DNA of 64,000 nt from Tenebrio molitor (Eukaryota > Arthropoda > Insecta > Coleoptera > Tenebrionidae). Under the pieces are notes generated by a model. The model saw only the letters and a list, made by a program, of their open reading frames with translations. It was not told the DNA's origin and did not search any database. This document shows positions 44,801 through 56,314 of the stretch, in pieces. The position numbers were made by a program, and so were the translations under genes. The DNA lies in NCBI RefSeq assembly GCF_963966145.1, contig NC_091046.1:17422001-17486000 (forward strand). Direction: 5' to 3'. Position 1 is the stretch's first letter. Every line of letters begins with the position of its first letter.

Positions 44801-45859
44801 TACTGGCTGCCTCAAAATTCGCGGCACAGGTAGTTTTTCCAAGAGGTGAGTTGTCTCCCAACAAGAGGCGAATTGTCTCCCACTCAAATTAACCCTATGC
44901 GGTGATAATCTTCGTATTTCTAAGTGAAGATTTTAAGTGTTTATTCCAAATTTAATGCGTTTCTTTGTTTCGCTAACATATATTTTTTTATTTATAGATA
45001 TCCTCATTAATTTTCAAAAAGACTCTTCCGAGTATATCAAACAAATATTAATAAACATAAAAATAGTAATGGAAGTTATACTTTCTTTGATTTTGTGAAA
45101 AAGATGTCCTATTATTTCTGTTATAATAAACAAATAAATATTATCATAACATAATATACTATTATAAATATTAGGAGTACATTTTTATATGTATATTTGT
45201 ATCCTCGAAGTTGTATTTTTTTATTATAATTATAACTTTGAATTATACAGCGTGTTTTCTAGAATTTTAATTTGTTTGTTCCTCCTTAAAAAATATCTAC
45301 GAGCTATTTCAATGCATCCCACGGCAATTAGTGTACCTAGTCGTAATCCTAATGCCTTTACCTGAAGCACGGGAGACAACTCGCCTCTAACCCTTTGGAA
45401 GACTTACGAAAAAAGGATTAACGGGAAACAACTCGCATATGCCCATTCGTTACACTAAATGTGGCAACATTTAAAAACATTCTATGTATCCCAATAGTCA
45501 GCAAATATTTCTTTTTTGTTGTATCCATGGAAATGAGAGAGAAAAATCAAAGCCATGTTGCTATACGCTATTTGAGGTAAAACGGACATAAAATTACTAC
45601 TCGAAATGTGGAGATAATGAAGAAAATAATTGCAAACCTGATCACAATCGTTCAGAATTATTATGCCACTGACTAGTAAAAGGCAAATAGAAAATATTTT
45701 TTAATATTCAAAATAAATGAGATCAAAGGTGCACCTTTTGAGCGCCCATATCTTCAAATCTAAGAGGTATAGAACTTTTTTATTATTTTCCTTATTATTT
45801 TCTAACATGAACTGACATTGCCCTATTGAGTTGTTCCGCGAATTTTGGGGCACCCAGTA
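44801..45859. mobile_element. TACTGGGTGCCCC-type MITE interrupted by a foldback
   Basis: The left end TACTGGCTGCCTCAAAATTC and the right end GAATTTTGGGGCACCCAGTA match the complete copy at 24,268-24,677. The right two-thirds (45,460-45,859) corresponds to that copy in inverse. The left part is expanded by a foldback unit at about 44,838-45,402. Confidence 0.8.
44838..45402. mobile_element. Foldback nested in the 44.8-45.9 kb element
   Basis: TCCAAGAGGTGAGTTGTCTC at the left pairs with GGGAGACAACTCGCCTCTAA then CCCTTTGGAAGA at the right. A second GAGGCGAATTGTCTCCC follows the first arm, and GGGAAACAACTCGC follows the right arm, so the GAGTTGTCTCCC motif is repeated on both sides. Boundaries are approximate. 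Confidence 0.65.
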
Positions 45860-45983
45860 TGTATACAATTTTTATACTTGACAAAATAATCTACTCTTGT
45901 GACCTTAACTTTTTTATGAACTCCTTATTAATTTTTACGTACGTCTCGGCTTGAAAATTTAGTAACATTTCAGTAAACTGATA

Positions 45984-46227
45984 AATAACGGGTGACTATT
46001 AAAATCTTCACTTGGAGTTGGCTTTGAACGAGTTTTTATTTTTTCTGTTACTTTAGACACACGCAAGAACCAACGACAAATGTCAGTCAGTACAATTGAA
46101 ACATAACCAAATTAAGAGAAAAAACATTTATTGAAATGTCAAACTTGTCAGTGTCTAAGGTGCAACAGAAAACAAAGCATGATCCATAGCCAACCCTAAG
46201 TGAAAATTTTAATAGTCACCCGTTATT
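45984..46227. mobile_element. 244-bp MITE, AATAACGGGTGACTATTAAAA ends
   Basis: ATAACGGGTGACTATTAAAA then TCTTCACTTGGAGTTGGCT at the left is the near-perfect inverse of AGCCAACCCTAAGTGAAAAT then TTTAATAGTCACCCGTTAT. The interior includes TGTCAGTCAGTACAATTG. Confidence 0.85.
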
Positions 46228-48448
46228 TATATGAGCCTTGTAAAAATTGCTACTAAAATACGAATGAAACGATTCGCAAGCGTTTGTGGTTCTGCTGTCT
46301 CACTAGCCCGTATGTAGTATCTACCAGTAAGAACAAAGCACCTTCGCTGATATAATTTTTTACTAAATAGTCACAAAACTTTTGAAGTCTCATACTTTTA
46401 CACTTATTAGGTAGTAAACAAAATACTAAGGTCACCAACAATTTTCGAATTAACCTCGGCTTAAAACATTTTACGTCGGCTGAATGTTATTACCCCTACT
46501 GATTTCTACAGGTCTCACTAGACCATGACTTGAAATTGGGCCCTTATCCAATAAATGTCTTAAGTAGGTGGATTATGACAGGGTTCTTAAGCCCCTGGCT
46601 TTGCATATTTGGCCTAACTCTGACTCTGAGATTAGGAACCGCGTGTACCATTGCCCCAACTGGTCTACGCCCATGAGCAAGCATGAGCAAGAGCGACCAT
46701 TTGCTTAGATTTGCTCGCTCTCATTTCATAAACACGATGGAGTTTGGTCTTTATGTTTTTGATATGCACGGCGCTATCGAAATTTCACCCCGGGTTAAAA
46801 ATTATCACCATACACAACCTTATTTGTTGGTATTTCACACAAACTCTCTTCATCGTAGCTGTTAGTATAGTATCTAATTTTTGTTTGTTTGATCATATTG
46901 TATTTGCTCGCTCACTTGGTCTCAACCCACCTTATGAAGGATTTAAAAAAATAGTTATCGAGCATACAAGTAAGAAAAACCTCATACAATATTTCACGAG
47001 TACCTACATTACATGTGGACCTTTGGGAGACGGTAATAGAAATGGCGAACAAGGATGAATATTTTAGTAGAAATGTTTTTACGGATGAGTCGACATCTAC
47101 ATCTCCAGATTTAACCTGAAATGATTTTTTTATCGGAATATGTTAAGACCAAAATTTATAGCTTTTGTGCAGATGGACTGATGATCTTAGGGAATTAATT
47201 TAATTAAATTAAAAATTGAAAAATCCTTTCCTATTAGCGATGTTAGAAAATGTGAGACAAGGTTTCTGTAATCATTTAGAGTACTGTGTAACTCAAGGGG
47301 GAGAACTATTTGAGCATTTCGTATAATGTTTTTGGTTTAATTTTCTAAAATTCTTTTGAATTTTGAAGATTGTATTTTATGTTAGACTTGTGTTTTTTTA
47401 CAATTAGAGTCAATCTTAGAAATCAATCGCAAAATTTTAATTGAACTAAACAGCTTGTGACCATTATACTATCACTCTACTGGATGTTGAATGCGAAATT
47501 GCTAACCTCTCTTACTTCGCTTATTCGTACGTGCGAAAGTTCACAAGTAAATTCTTTTCGATATGATCTATAGTTACAGTAGCTTGCCGGAATGTACATG
47601 CATTCATTAAATCGAGTGTGATTTGTAAAGTACGTACCTATTACAGGTCTGTATTAGAGGTTCTAAATAAATTAGTGTTAATTTAGCTGTGATCTTTTTC
47701 AATCAAAATATATTTTTCGTGGTAATTATTCTGCTGCAACGTACGTGTCTACTATGTTTTCGCTTACATATTTGGAAATATGTATGTAATTGGCAGTTTA
47801 ATGAAACAGCGGTATGTTTTGTAACGTAGGTGGTGGAATTTGAAAATACAAACACCTTTTGGATAAATACGGTAAAATTGTGAATTTTTTTCACTACATA
47901 CTGATAAATTGCCCAACATTTAACTTATTTCAAATTTTCAATAATTATTAATTAATTTTTGTCATCTAGAATTAATATAAGTTACATTTACATATTACAA
48001 CTGGGAAATGAGGTAAGAAACGTGGTCATAATGTTATGTTTGAATATCCCCAAAAGACTAAAAGTCAAAATTTTCACTAAGTACATATTCCCAAAAAAAT
48101 TTAATAAATAAATTTAAAAATTTTTTTGTCAGTTTGCACAAATATGTAATCAATAATAAAATCCATGATTTTTTTTTGTAATTATACCTACAATTTACCC
48201 AATTAGGGGTACCTACAAGGTGTTTCACATAACTTTTCGAGATCTATGCAACTCAATATTCAATAGTCACAAAATTCTAGATACCAAAATACATATACAA
48301 TTTAATTATCATTACGTAGTTATTAATTAATTATCGTTAATTAATTAATTATTAATTAATTATTACTGAAATTAATTCTATTATCAACCGGTCTTTGTCA
48401 TGTTATGTTCAACTTTAGAACCAAACGGACTGTCAAGATGATGGAAAA
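46228..48448. other. No gene seen; AT palindromic tract at 48,321-48,363
   Basis: AT-rich. A short inverted pair (GAGCAAGAGCGACC near 46,685 and TGCTCGCTCTCATT near 46,712) is seen. No supported gene. Confidence 0.45.
48321..48363. repeat. TTAATTAA-rich palindromic tract
   Basis: Consecutive TTAATTAATTA units around TTATCGTTAA form a nearly self-complementary block that could extrude as a cruciform. It lies about 90 bp upstream of the LINE fragment. Confidence 0.7.
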
Positions 48449-49323
48449 CGCCCAGATGGGATGACTTTAGTATCATGGATTAAAGGTCAACCTTAAGTTT
48501 GAGACGTTACTATTGTAGATACACTTGCAGACAGTTACGTTTTGAAAACTTCTGAAGTTTCAGGTTTTGCGGCTGAAATGGCTTGCAAACGCAAACATAG
48601 CAAATACAGGGTTATTCACGAGAGGGGTACTTCTGAATTTTTATTTTGCCGCAACCAACAATACCAATGGCAGTAACTACTAAATCAAATGTGTTATTTC
48701 TTTTAAATTAGAAATCAAAGTAAGTTGTATAGATTTGTGAGATTGACAGATAACCTGTATTTAATCAAAATTCAACAAATTAATTTGGTGTAAAAGGTGT
48801 TCGAAGTGTCTACCATCGGCTTCTAAACATCCGCAGCGGCGACAGAATTCTTTCCACACTCTCCATAAATGAGGAGCATGTCAGTCTTTTTGTCGTTATT
48901 ATAAAAACACATTTTTCGAATTGACAAAGATTTTTGTTTTAACGTCAAAGAGACAGAACTAAGAGCCATCGTGGATTCAGTTATAATTGTTTTCAAAATT
49001 TTAAATCAAGATATTGTTGCAATGTGTATAATGGGTTGCCGTAAAAAGAAATTCAGAAATACCCCTCTCGTGAATAACCCTGTATAGTTCAATTATTTCG
49101 TCAAATTACATATTTAGCCTTTGAAACCTTAGGCCCTTGGTGCAAAGAAGCCATCAATTTCATTAATGTCATCGGAAACCGACTTATTGCGGAATCAGGA
49201 GATTCAAAATCAAATAAATTCCTTTTCGAGAGGATTTCCCTTGGTATTCAACGTGGAAACGCTGCAACCATTCGGGGCACTTTTCCAGATTCCCCATTAT
49301 TATCGGAAATTTTTGTATTGTAA
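48449..49323 (+). pseudogene. LINE reverse transcriptase C-terminal tail, split by a MITE
   Basis: The first part (48,449-48,604) reads RPDGMTLVSWIKGQP, two stops in the next five codons, then DVTIVDTLADSYVLKTSEVS and AAEMACKRKHSKY. The second part (from about 49,100) reads AFETLGPWCKEAINFINVIG, ESGDSKSNKFLFERISLGIQ and RGNAATIRGTFPDSPLLSEI, ending FVL-stop at 49,321-49,323. RPDG.TL.PW..G...WDVT..DTLA.SY followed by ETLGPWG...RISLAIQRGNA is the C-terminal signature found after the reverse transcriptase domain in a widespread arthropod LINE type (family knowledge). Host-strand order and frame agree across the gap occupied by the 48,607-49,082 MITE, with one extra frameshift. The upstream reverse transcriptase domain is missing (5' truncation). 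Confidence 0.8.
48607..49082. mobile_element. 476-bp MITE inserted in the LINE tail, TA target
   Basis: CAGGGTTATTCACGAGAGGG then GTA at the left and TACCCCTCTCGTGAATAACC then CTG at the right are perfect inverses, with TA on each side (48,605-48,606 and 49,083-49,084). Inside, TTCTGAATTT / AAATTCAGAA and GGTTGCGG-type arms continue. The insertion into recognisable coding sequence fixes the boundaries. Confidence 0.9.
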
Positions 49324-49396
49324 ACCAAAAATGTTCATGTACTTAAGTTGAATAGAATATAATCAAACCGACGAATCTGTAAGTATAAGTATAATA

Positions 49397-50115
49397 CATT
49401 CATTTTTGTTTTAGACCAGAGTAGGCTATTTAAATTTTTTTAAATGTTGGTATCGGGGCTATGTCAAAATAACAAAATCAAAATCGTTCGAGCTGCCAGT
49501 GTCAAATTTGACTCTTTTTTTTCCGTGTTTTGTGTTCCAAATGCCGAAACTTCAATTTTATATCTGCTATGCCATGCCTAACGCCCCCCAGCATGAACTC
49601 ATAGCAAGGATTAGAGATACGTATATTTGAAGTTAGTGCCTCACCTGTTTTATAATGATTATGTCCCAATTAATTCTTGATATAGATAGATAAACCGCGT
49701 TGACTATAATATCCAAAGAACACCCCGAACTGGAAACGTCACAGTGCAGCAACCGCGACAAGAAAATCAGCAGGTTATTGAAGCGATAATTTTATATTGA
49801 TCAATTACAATAAACTTTTGAATGATTCACAAATCAGATAAGTTCCTTTTCAGTTAAAATAAATTGCCGTATTAAGGTAGATAATTTATTTTTAAATTTG
49901 TGCAATATTTACATTTATCAATAAATACATTATTGAGTCCTGGAAACTATGTAATTAATTGGAAAATGATAATTCTTGGCTACATGCTCATGAATTGTGA
50001 CAAGAAAGCCTAACCTCTAATATTTTACATGATGTATATTGTCATTCAGCCACAGTCTAACCATACAACTAGCCAAATTTCCAAAGCCTACTCTGGTCTA
50101 AAATAAAAGTGAATG
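49397..50115. mobile_element. 719-bp MITE, 31-bp inverted ends
   Basis: CATTCATTTTTGTTTTAGAC then CAGAGTAGGCT at the left is mirrored by AGCCTACTCTGGTCTAAAAT then AAAAGTGAATG at the right, with two mismatches. Interior noncoding. Confidence 0.85.
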
Positions 50116-50119
50116 CACT

Positions 50120-50359
50120 GTATAGTACTCCCAGAACTCTAGGCAATACTAATAAGGAGGGGATTAGTATTTGACACTTCCTAGTGGGAAGAGGAGCACT
50201 TCGTTCAAGAGAGACTACCTGGTACCGTCTGCCCTCTTTCTAAAGATCCATCCTTAAAGGTCTTTTTATTTACGGCCATTTCCTAATTCTTTGTTAAGCT
50301 GTTTAACTTCATAACGATATTGCCTGTCATAAAACGTTAGAGTTCTGGGAGTACTATAC
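50120..50359. mobile_element. 240-bp MITE, GTATAGTACTCCCAGAACTCT ends
   Basis: GTATAGTACTCCCAGAACTC then TA at the left is the perfect inverse of TAGAGTTCTGGGAGTACTAT then AC at the right. It starts 5 bp after the preceding element. Confidence 0.85.
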
Positions 50360-50535
50360 CTATATTGTGATACGAAAGTGGAAGATCTTTGGGTGCGTTT
50401 TTAAAACATCTCCCACGACTAAATAATACTCGTGTAGCCGCCGTGATTTCTTTGTAGGCTTTGTTTATGCTTTATTTAAAAGAAGTACAAAGTGTCTATA
50501 AAAGAACGTATATCCAGAGTCCTGTGGAATTCGAA

Positions 50536-50746
50536 TACAGGCCAAGTCACATAAGGCTTATTTCTGAATTTATTTTGTACGCAAGTAAAAATACTAATGA
50601 CGCTGACCACTTGATACCGTTGATAATGTGAGTTAATTTAGTAATCAGCGTAGGTAGGTATGTAATTTGGCTAAAAATGTCAAAATGACGTTATAATCAA
50701 AAATTAAATTCATCAACTGTCATTTTGACATTTGACTTGCCCTGTA
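50536..50746. mobile_element. 211-bp MITE, TACAGGNCAAGTCACATAAGG family
   Basis: It starts TACAGGCCAAGTCACATAAG and ends TTTGACTTGCCCTGTA. The body (TTATTTTGTACGCAAGTAAA, GACGCTGACCACTTGATACC) matches the left half of 60,885-62,292 closely. Its right half is deleted down to the terminus. Confidence 0.85.
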
Positions 50747-50777
50747 TATTTGATTTTTGCCGCTCTGTAGCATATTG

Positions 50778-51005
50778 TATGTACAGTCAATGCACAAATA
50801 AAACTGGGACAAAAATGACAATCACATAAGTCAAAATTTAAAAATTTGCATGGTTTAATTACGGCTTTATCACAAATAGATTAACTTTGGTATGACATAT
50901 TATATAGACACTGACAAATATATTGACAATTCAATGGTCTGATTTACATAGATTAAATTTTAAGTGTCCCAGTTTTATTTGTCCACCGTCCACCGACCGT
51001 ACATA
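50778..51005. mobile_element. 228-bp MITE, TATGTACNGTC ends
   Basis: TATGTACAGTCAATGCACAA then ATAAAACTGGGACA at the left pairs with GTCCCAGTTTTATTTGTCCA and a terminal GACCGTACATA. The right arm has a small duplication (CCACCGTCCACCG). Noncoding. Confidence 0.8.
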
Positions 51006-51218
51006 GTACCAAACTGAAAAACAGAGGTTATGTAAGTTGATTAATGACAGGTGTTTATAAAGACTGTTGTAAGATGAAAAGTAATTAGAATATAGAAAAA
51101 CTGAAGAAACTCACAAGCAAAACAACTAAGACATCGAACTCACAACTGACACTAAGATTTAATAATTTGACATTTGACTGCTGACATCTATTTGACGGCT
51201 TCAACGGCTCCACATACA

Positions 51219-51830
51219 TATCGTATGATCAAAAAGTCTTTGGATCTGGGTTCCCGTGAAATTAACAAGCCATCTATGAACTTATTACATAATTTCAATT
51301 ATTTTTAAAATTTACTTGACAACTTTCAAGTTAGCAGGTTATAATTCAAAATGTTTCAAAGAGAACATACAATTTTTATTATTAAATTATACTACACTAC
51401 TACAGTAATGGAAATCGTGGTGACAATGGTAATTGGGTTTAGTCGCCTCGTTTATATTTAAATGAGTTCCGTGAAAGATTAGCGCTACTTTGAAGTACAC
51501 ATAAAAACTACGGGCAATACAAGTAAATACAGGGTCATTATAAATGATTGTCCCATCGCTGTTGGTGTTGAAAACCCACACAAATTTGGGATGTGCCGCT
51601 AGCTTCGCAACGTTAGACAAACTAAAAGTAGACAAATTTACACTACCGCCAGCAGCGCTACCTATCGGCGATGCTAGTCTCCCTCATGTTATAAATCTTG
51701 CGGCACATTCAAACGTCACCAAAGCCTACTGCGATGAGACAGTCATTTATAATGACCCCGTACATAATTCTATAGATGGTTTTTACATTTCATAGCTATC
51801 GCGATCCAAAGACTTTTTGATCACACTATA
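51219..51830. mobile_element. 612-bp MITE, TGATCAAAAAGTCTTTGGATC ends, interrupted
   Basis: TATCGTATGATCAAAAAGTC then TTTGGATC at the left is mirrored by GATCCAAAGACTTTTTGATC then ACACTATA at the right. Another MITE occupies 51,528-51,762. Second layer of the 50.5-51.9 kb nest. Confidence 0.85.
51528..51762. mobile_element. 235-bp MITE, TACAGGGTCATTATAAATG family, innermost layer
   Basis: Same family as 42,916-43,129: TACAGGGTCATTATAAATGA then TTGTCCCATCGC, core GATGTGCCGC, right end ATTTATAATGACCCCGTA. Third layer of the nest. Confidence 0.9.
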
Positions 51831-51907
51831 GTTTGATACAATAAAATTATAGAGCCTCACAGTTCCACAGGACTGTTGATATACGTTCTTTTATAGACAC
51901 TTTGTAC

Positions 51908-53829
51908 AAATTTGTAGTGTCTGTTCGACACGGAGACAAATAATTAAGGTGCAAACATGAAATTTTCAAAAGTCCAACAATTTTTACAAATCGTTTTAAA
52001 CAATTACCCGAGTGTTTCCTTCGGCACAAATGTATGATAGGATCTAATAAATCGATTTATATCACGCACACATTTTTGCACTCTTAAAATTAATGCAAGC
52101 AAAATTTTCATTTATCTGGACAATTAACGATAAATGCCTGCTTAGACATCTACTGATGTCAGTTGGGAATATCGAACTGTAAAAGAGTGGTTGTAATGCA
52201 AGTTGTAATCGTTGTTATGTATTCTTGAATCAAACGCTGAACAGCAGCTTACACGGTTCGTTTGGTTGAGGAAGGTTAGGTGCACACCAACCTTCGCCTT
52301 GTACTCGTCCGTCCACAGTTAATGACGACTAGCCGACCTTGCCGCCGTCTCCAACGTAATTTTAATCACAGAATTGTTGATTAACGAAAGGTAACAATGT
52401 GGTAGTAAAAAATACTTTACAAATATACATACTACTCAAACTGATCGCTTGTTCGTTTATCGTGATTCATAAAAATCACTGTTAAAATTGTTAGATTGTT
52501 CGCAGTTTGCATAGCATATATGTAGTTATTGTAGTTGTTTGGGTTGTAGTGACCTCGCGTACTATAAGGGTTGAAAGTTGAACGTAATAAATAATGTGAG
52601 TTGAAAGGGGAGAGAAATAATCCCGTTGGGGCGAAAAGCATTGTCCTGCAGCGTAGGCGTGTGTTACACTTGATTCATGAAAACGGCTCTAATTTCAGTG
52701 GAAATCGATCGTATGTCCGCTTCCTTGTATTATGTTACTAGGTCATGATTTACATTGACCCGTTGATTCCAATTTGTGGCCCTTAATACATTTCTGGGTG
52801 CATCATATCTTCCAATAATAATTATTATTACCATTTACTTGAATCTGTTCAGTTTAATTGATATTGATTATTGATTCCGGTGTTCTTTTTTCAAAAATTC
52901 ATCATGCCTGGCAGATATTAGTCGTCGGTCGGAGTACTTTGTAGAAACACTTCAAAGGTATTCATTTACATTACAATAAGCTAGGTAAACTTTTGGTAGA
53001 ATCTTAAACGGTATTTAGTGTCGGGTTAGTTTTATTGGTGGATAATATTCTTTTTAAAAATGCCGACAAAAGCCTTGCAGCTCAATACTTAACAGTAGTT
53101 TCTTATTTTTCTAAAAATTTTCCCCGATCTGTCTTTCTTGGATAAATAAATGTTTACACTAAAAGTATCACGTACATTAAGCAGATCAATGTGGGCAAAG
53201 TTTAAGTTTTTTGTTCGGCTCCTTGTATGTACATCTTTATTAGTTTCAAGAGAAATCTGATTAATGACGATTTGTTTTTAAATACCAGCAACTAAGGATG
53301 TTTATAAGAAAATCGTTATAGGTTAGCCACAAAAAGACGATAAATTAATAATAAAGTCATTAAAGTATGTACATAGATATTATTAAAAATATACACGTGT
53401 TTCGTTCTCGAGCTCGGATCTACCTGTTACAGGTACTTGGATTTAAATCAAAGAATAAATTCTGAGAAAGAATTGACACTGGCCATGGATGTCTACCCAG
53501 CTCTTCAAATCCCTTACCAAGAAACGTAAATAATGCCCAATGTTAATTCTTTGTATTTATACTTTACTTAATTCTACTTTTCCACTGCCCAGTGGGTGTG
53601 ATTTTCCAAAATTACATTACGAGTCGTTATAATTCTGGTTAATATCTTGTAGTTACAGTTACAGAAATATGTATTCTATACCTGATACGATCTGATGTCT
53701 TGTTCTAAACACGAAATAAACAATAAATGCACACCTAATTCATATTTTCGTATTTTTGGTCATATTTTGATCAGTTTTAAGGCGTAAATGCATGTAAAGA
53801 GTATTCCAATAAAATGGTCGACATGAATA
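51908..53829. other. No supported gene; GC-richer patch at 52.25-52.37 kb
   Basis: AT-rich. A modest GC-rich patch (GTACTCGTCCGTCCACAG, CGACCTTGCCGCCGTCTCC) might be a regulatory element. Nothing identifies it. Confidence 0.45.
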
Positions 53830-53866
53830 TACAGGTGTCCCTAAATTCGCGGAACATCTTAGCAAT

Positions 53867-54253
53867 ACGTAGTTAGAGGTATTTTCATATTTGGTGGCGG
53901 AAACAAAAGACTGAGAAATGTCACAAAAATGTATTGTCAATGTCAAATTTCTCATAAACGCCGTAAAAAGGATTGTCTAGGTAAATTTAAATTTTTGGCT
54001 AAATAGATTAAAAAATAAATTCTAAGGAAACCAATTTTTGTCAGTGGTTCAAAAGGAAAAGTTATTCTCATATAATCAAACTTATTACAAATTTTGTCTC
54101 TAGTTCGACGATGAATAACTTTCTTATTGCCAATTTGCTGCATTTCTGTCGAAATCACGAACGTCTTTGAAAAATTTAACACTGACAAAACAAATTTGTG
54201 ACATTTCCCAGTCTTTTGTTTCCGCCATCAAATATGAAAATATCTGTACGTAG
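53867..54253. mobile_element. Inverted-repeat insertion, ATTTTCATATTTGGTGG arms
   Basis: ATTTTCATATTTGGTGGCGG then AAACAAAAGACTGAGAAATG at the left pairs with CATTTCCCAGTCTTTTGTTT then CCGCCATCAAATATGAAAAT at the right. Both sides carry ACGTAG. It sits in the left third of the 53.8-55.3 kb element. Confidence 0.75.
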
Positions 54254-54473
54254 TCATTAAAATATCAGGTATGTCAATCATCTGCAAATATGTATTTCAT
54301 TTTTGTTGTATCCATGGAAATAAGAAAGAACGATCAAGGCTATACATAATTATGTAATCTGAGGTAAAACTGACATAAAATCACTTCTTGAAAATGCTGG
54401 AAATAATAAAGTAAATATGTATGTAATTGCAAACCTGATCACAATCATTCATTACTATTATATGTACCACTGG

Positions 54474-55056
54474 GCATGGGTCACTTGCGCGCCGCGGTCA
54501 GAAAAATCTACGGGTGGGCTTAATCCTACAGGACAGTTGCGCGCCAAGTAGTAATAAGCTTTTGGTCAGTAGCGCGCGGCGGTCAGTTTACCTGCGAATC
54601 GCACCTAGGTAACAGATTTATATAAAACACTGAAATGTTAGGGGAAATATTTATATAATTTCTTGCTATATTGGTAACAAACACTTTTTACAAAATCAAA
54701 TCGGTAGATACCATTATTCTTACATGTAGAACTTAATTAAATTGGTTACATATTTGTAACGCTTCCTATACATATTTCGAATTTTAATTATTGTATTTAT
54801 CCACCCCCTGAAGATTTTCTCAAATTTCAGAATTCCACAAAACAACCCGACTTTACCTACAGATTTTACTAAGAATAGCAAAATGAAAAGAAACATGTGC
54901 AGTGCAAAGGGCAATAAGTAGTCCTGCCTGTTTAACGGTATAGCTGTATTTTATTATCTTAATCCCTCATTTACGCGCAAGTGTCCTGTACCTTTTGGGG
55001 CCGTCAAACTTCTAGCAAAGGGTAAACTGACCGCGGCGCGCTACTGACCAACACCT
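54474..55056. mobile_element. 583-bp GC-ended element with a 10-bp target duplication
   Basis: GTACCACTGG is present on both sides (54,464-54,473 and 55,057-55,066), and the host element continues across as in its other copies. The ends carry GTCACTTGCGCGCCGCGGTC and GACCGCGGCGCGCTACTGAC, strikingly GC-rich against an AT-rich interior. Further internal inverted pairs exist (TACAGGACAGTTGCGCGCC / GCGCAAGTGTCCTGTA). A 9-10 bp duplication is typical of Mutator-like elements, but the superfamily is an inference. Confidence 0.8.
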
Positions 55057-55279
55057 GTACCACTGGATAGTAAAAAACAAATACCTAGTGAAAATCTTTT
55101 TTAATATTTAAAACAAATGAGATCAAAGTTGCACCTTTTGAGCCCCCATATCTTCAAATCTTAAAGATATAGATTTTATTTATTATTTTTCTCATAATTT
55201 TCTAATTACATATATGTAGATATGATAAGTTGACATTTTCCCATTGAATTGTTCCGCAAATTTTGGGGCAGCCGGTATA

Positions 55280-56314
55280 TTAAAAGTGAGTTCAGTATAG
55301 GTCATTTACAGAAAGCTTTTTTTATGACGTACGTATTTGCAAAATTCATGGCGAATCAAATAAACTTTTTTGTGACTAATAATAAGTATGTGATACTAAT
55401 AACATTGCTAAAACATGGTTAAAATAGAAAAATGTAGTGCCACATTCCTAGACAGCAACACTTTTTGTGGAAATGTTTAATGTGCTTTACATGGGATTAC
55501 AAGAGTATTACACGAATCAAAGGATGTAACTCTTAATCAATGAATAAAGGAGTGTAATTCTAATATGTCTGTATTACGTATTGAAGAAAACATTAACTGA
55601 AAATATACAGCGCCCGCCAAAATTTGGAATAAGGAATTTTTTTCCCCGTTAAGTTTTTCTACAAAAGTTGGTACAGATTTTTAATGTCAACCCTTATTTT
55701 TTTTGCAAATTTTGGTAGATTATCAACTTTTGATTTATGTACTCGTATGTTGTACATGTATGACCTTTTTACGGATGTTTCTTGAGATATCAATTTTTAA
55801 AAGTGAAGACGGAATAGCAAATTAAAACGAAACTGCAAGAGATAATAATTTACAACGGTAAAAATTTTCTTTGCGCTACCGACCGACTCTGTCCAGTTAG
55901 AGTAGTTTTGGATAGGTCCCACTGGTTCCAGTTAGTAGTATAAGATAGGTGGCGGGGAGTGAAGCAGGAGGTACAAAATTTTGCAAAATATTTCATCTTT
56001 AGTTAGTGTAGTGATCCCTGAAAAGTAAATCAATTTGTAGTGTGAAGTTGTTGCATTAAATATTTAACGTGACAATTATAGGTACATATTACATTTACAA
56101 ATAAAGTGATAATGTTCGGTTTTATACCTTTTCTAGGAGAGTTGGGTTAGTAAACGTAGTTAGCATGAATTTATTTTAATTTTCGAATGGTATGAATAGA
56201 CGTCAATCTATTTATTTATTTTTTAACACTTAGACGGTAACTTTGAATTGTTGGTAAAGTCAATGTTTATTCTTTATAGATAGAAATAAACGACAGTGCG
56301 TTATTTTGTTTCAG
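55280..56314. other. Intron sequence upstream of the coding exon
   Basis: AT-rich, with an AAATTTTGGTAG-type element scrap near 55.6-55.75 kb. The last bases form a polypyrimidine tract and acceptor (TTATTTTGTTTCAG) for the exon at 56,315. Confidence 0.5.

Larger units (their letters stand above)
50485..51907. mobile_element. 1.42-kb inverted-repeat element, outermost layer of a nest
   Basis: GTACAAAGTGTCTATAAAAG then AACGTATATCCAGAGTCCTG at the left pairs with CAGGACTGTTGATATACGTT then CTTTTATAGACACTTTGTAC at the right. The interior is almost entirely other elements (50,536-50,746; 50,778-51,005; 51,219-51,830), so the original element would be only a few hundred base pairs. Confidence 0.8.
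53830..55279. mobile_element. TACTGGGTGCCCC-type MITE with two internal insertions
   Basis: Left end TACAGGTGTCCCTAAATTCG, right end CAAATTTTGGGGCAGCCGGT and ATA. Body segments (TTTGTTGTATCCATGGAAAT at 54.3 kb; GATCAAAGTTGCACCTTTTG at 55.1 kb) match the inverse of 24,268-24,677. An inverted-repeat block at 53,867-54,253 and a GC-rich element at 54,474-55,056 account for the extra length. Confidence 0.75.
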
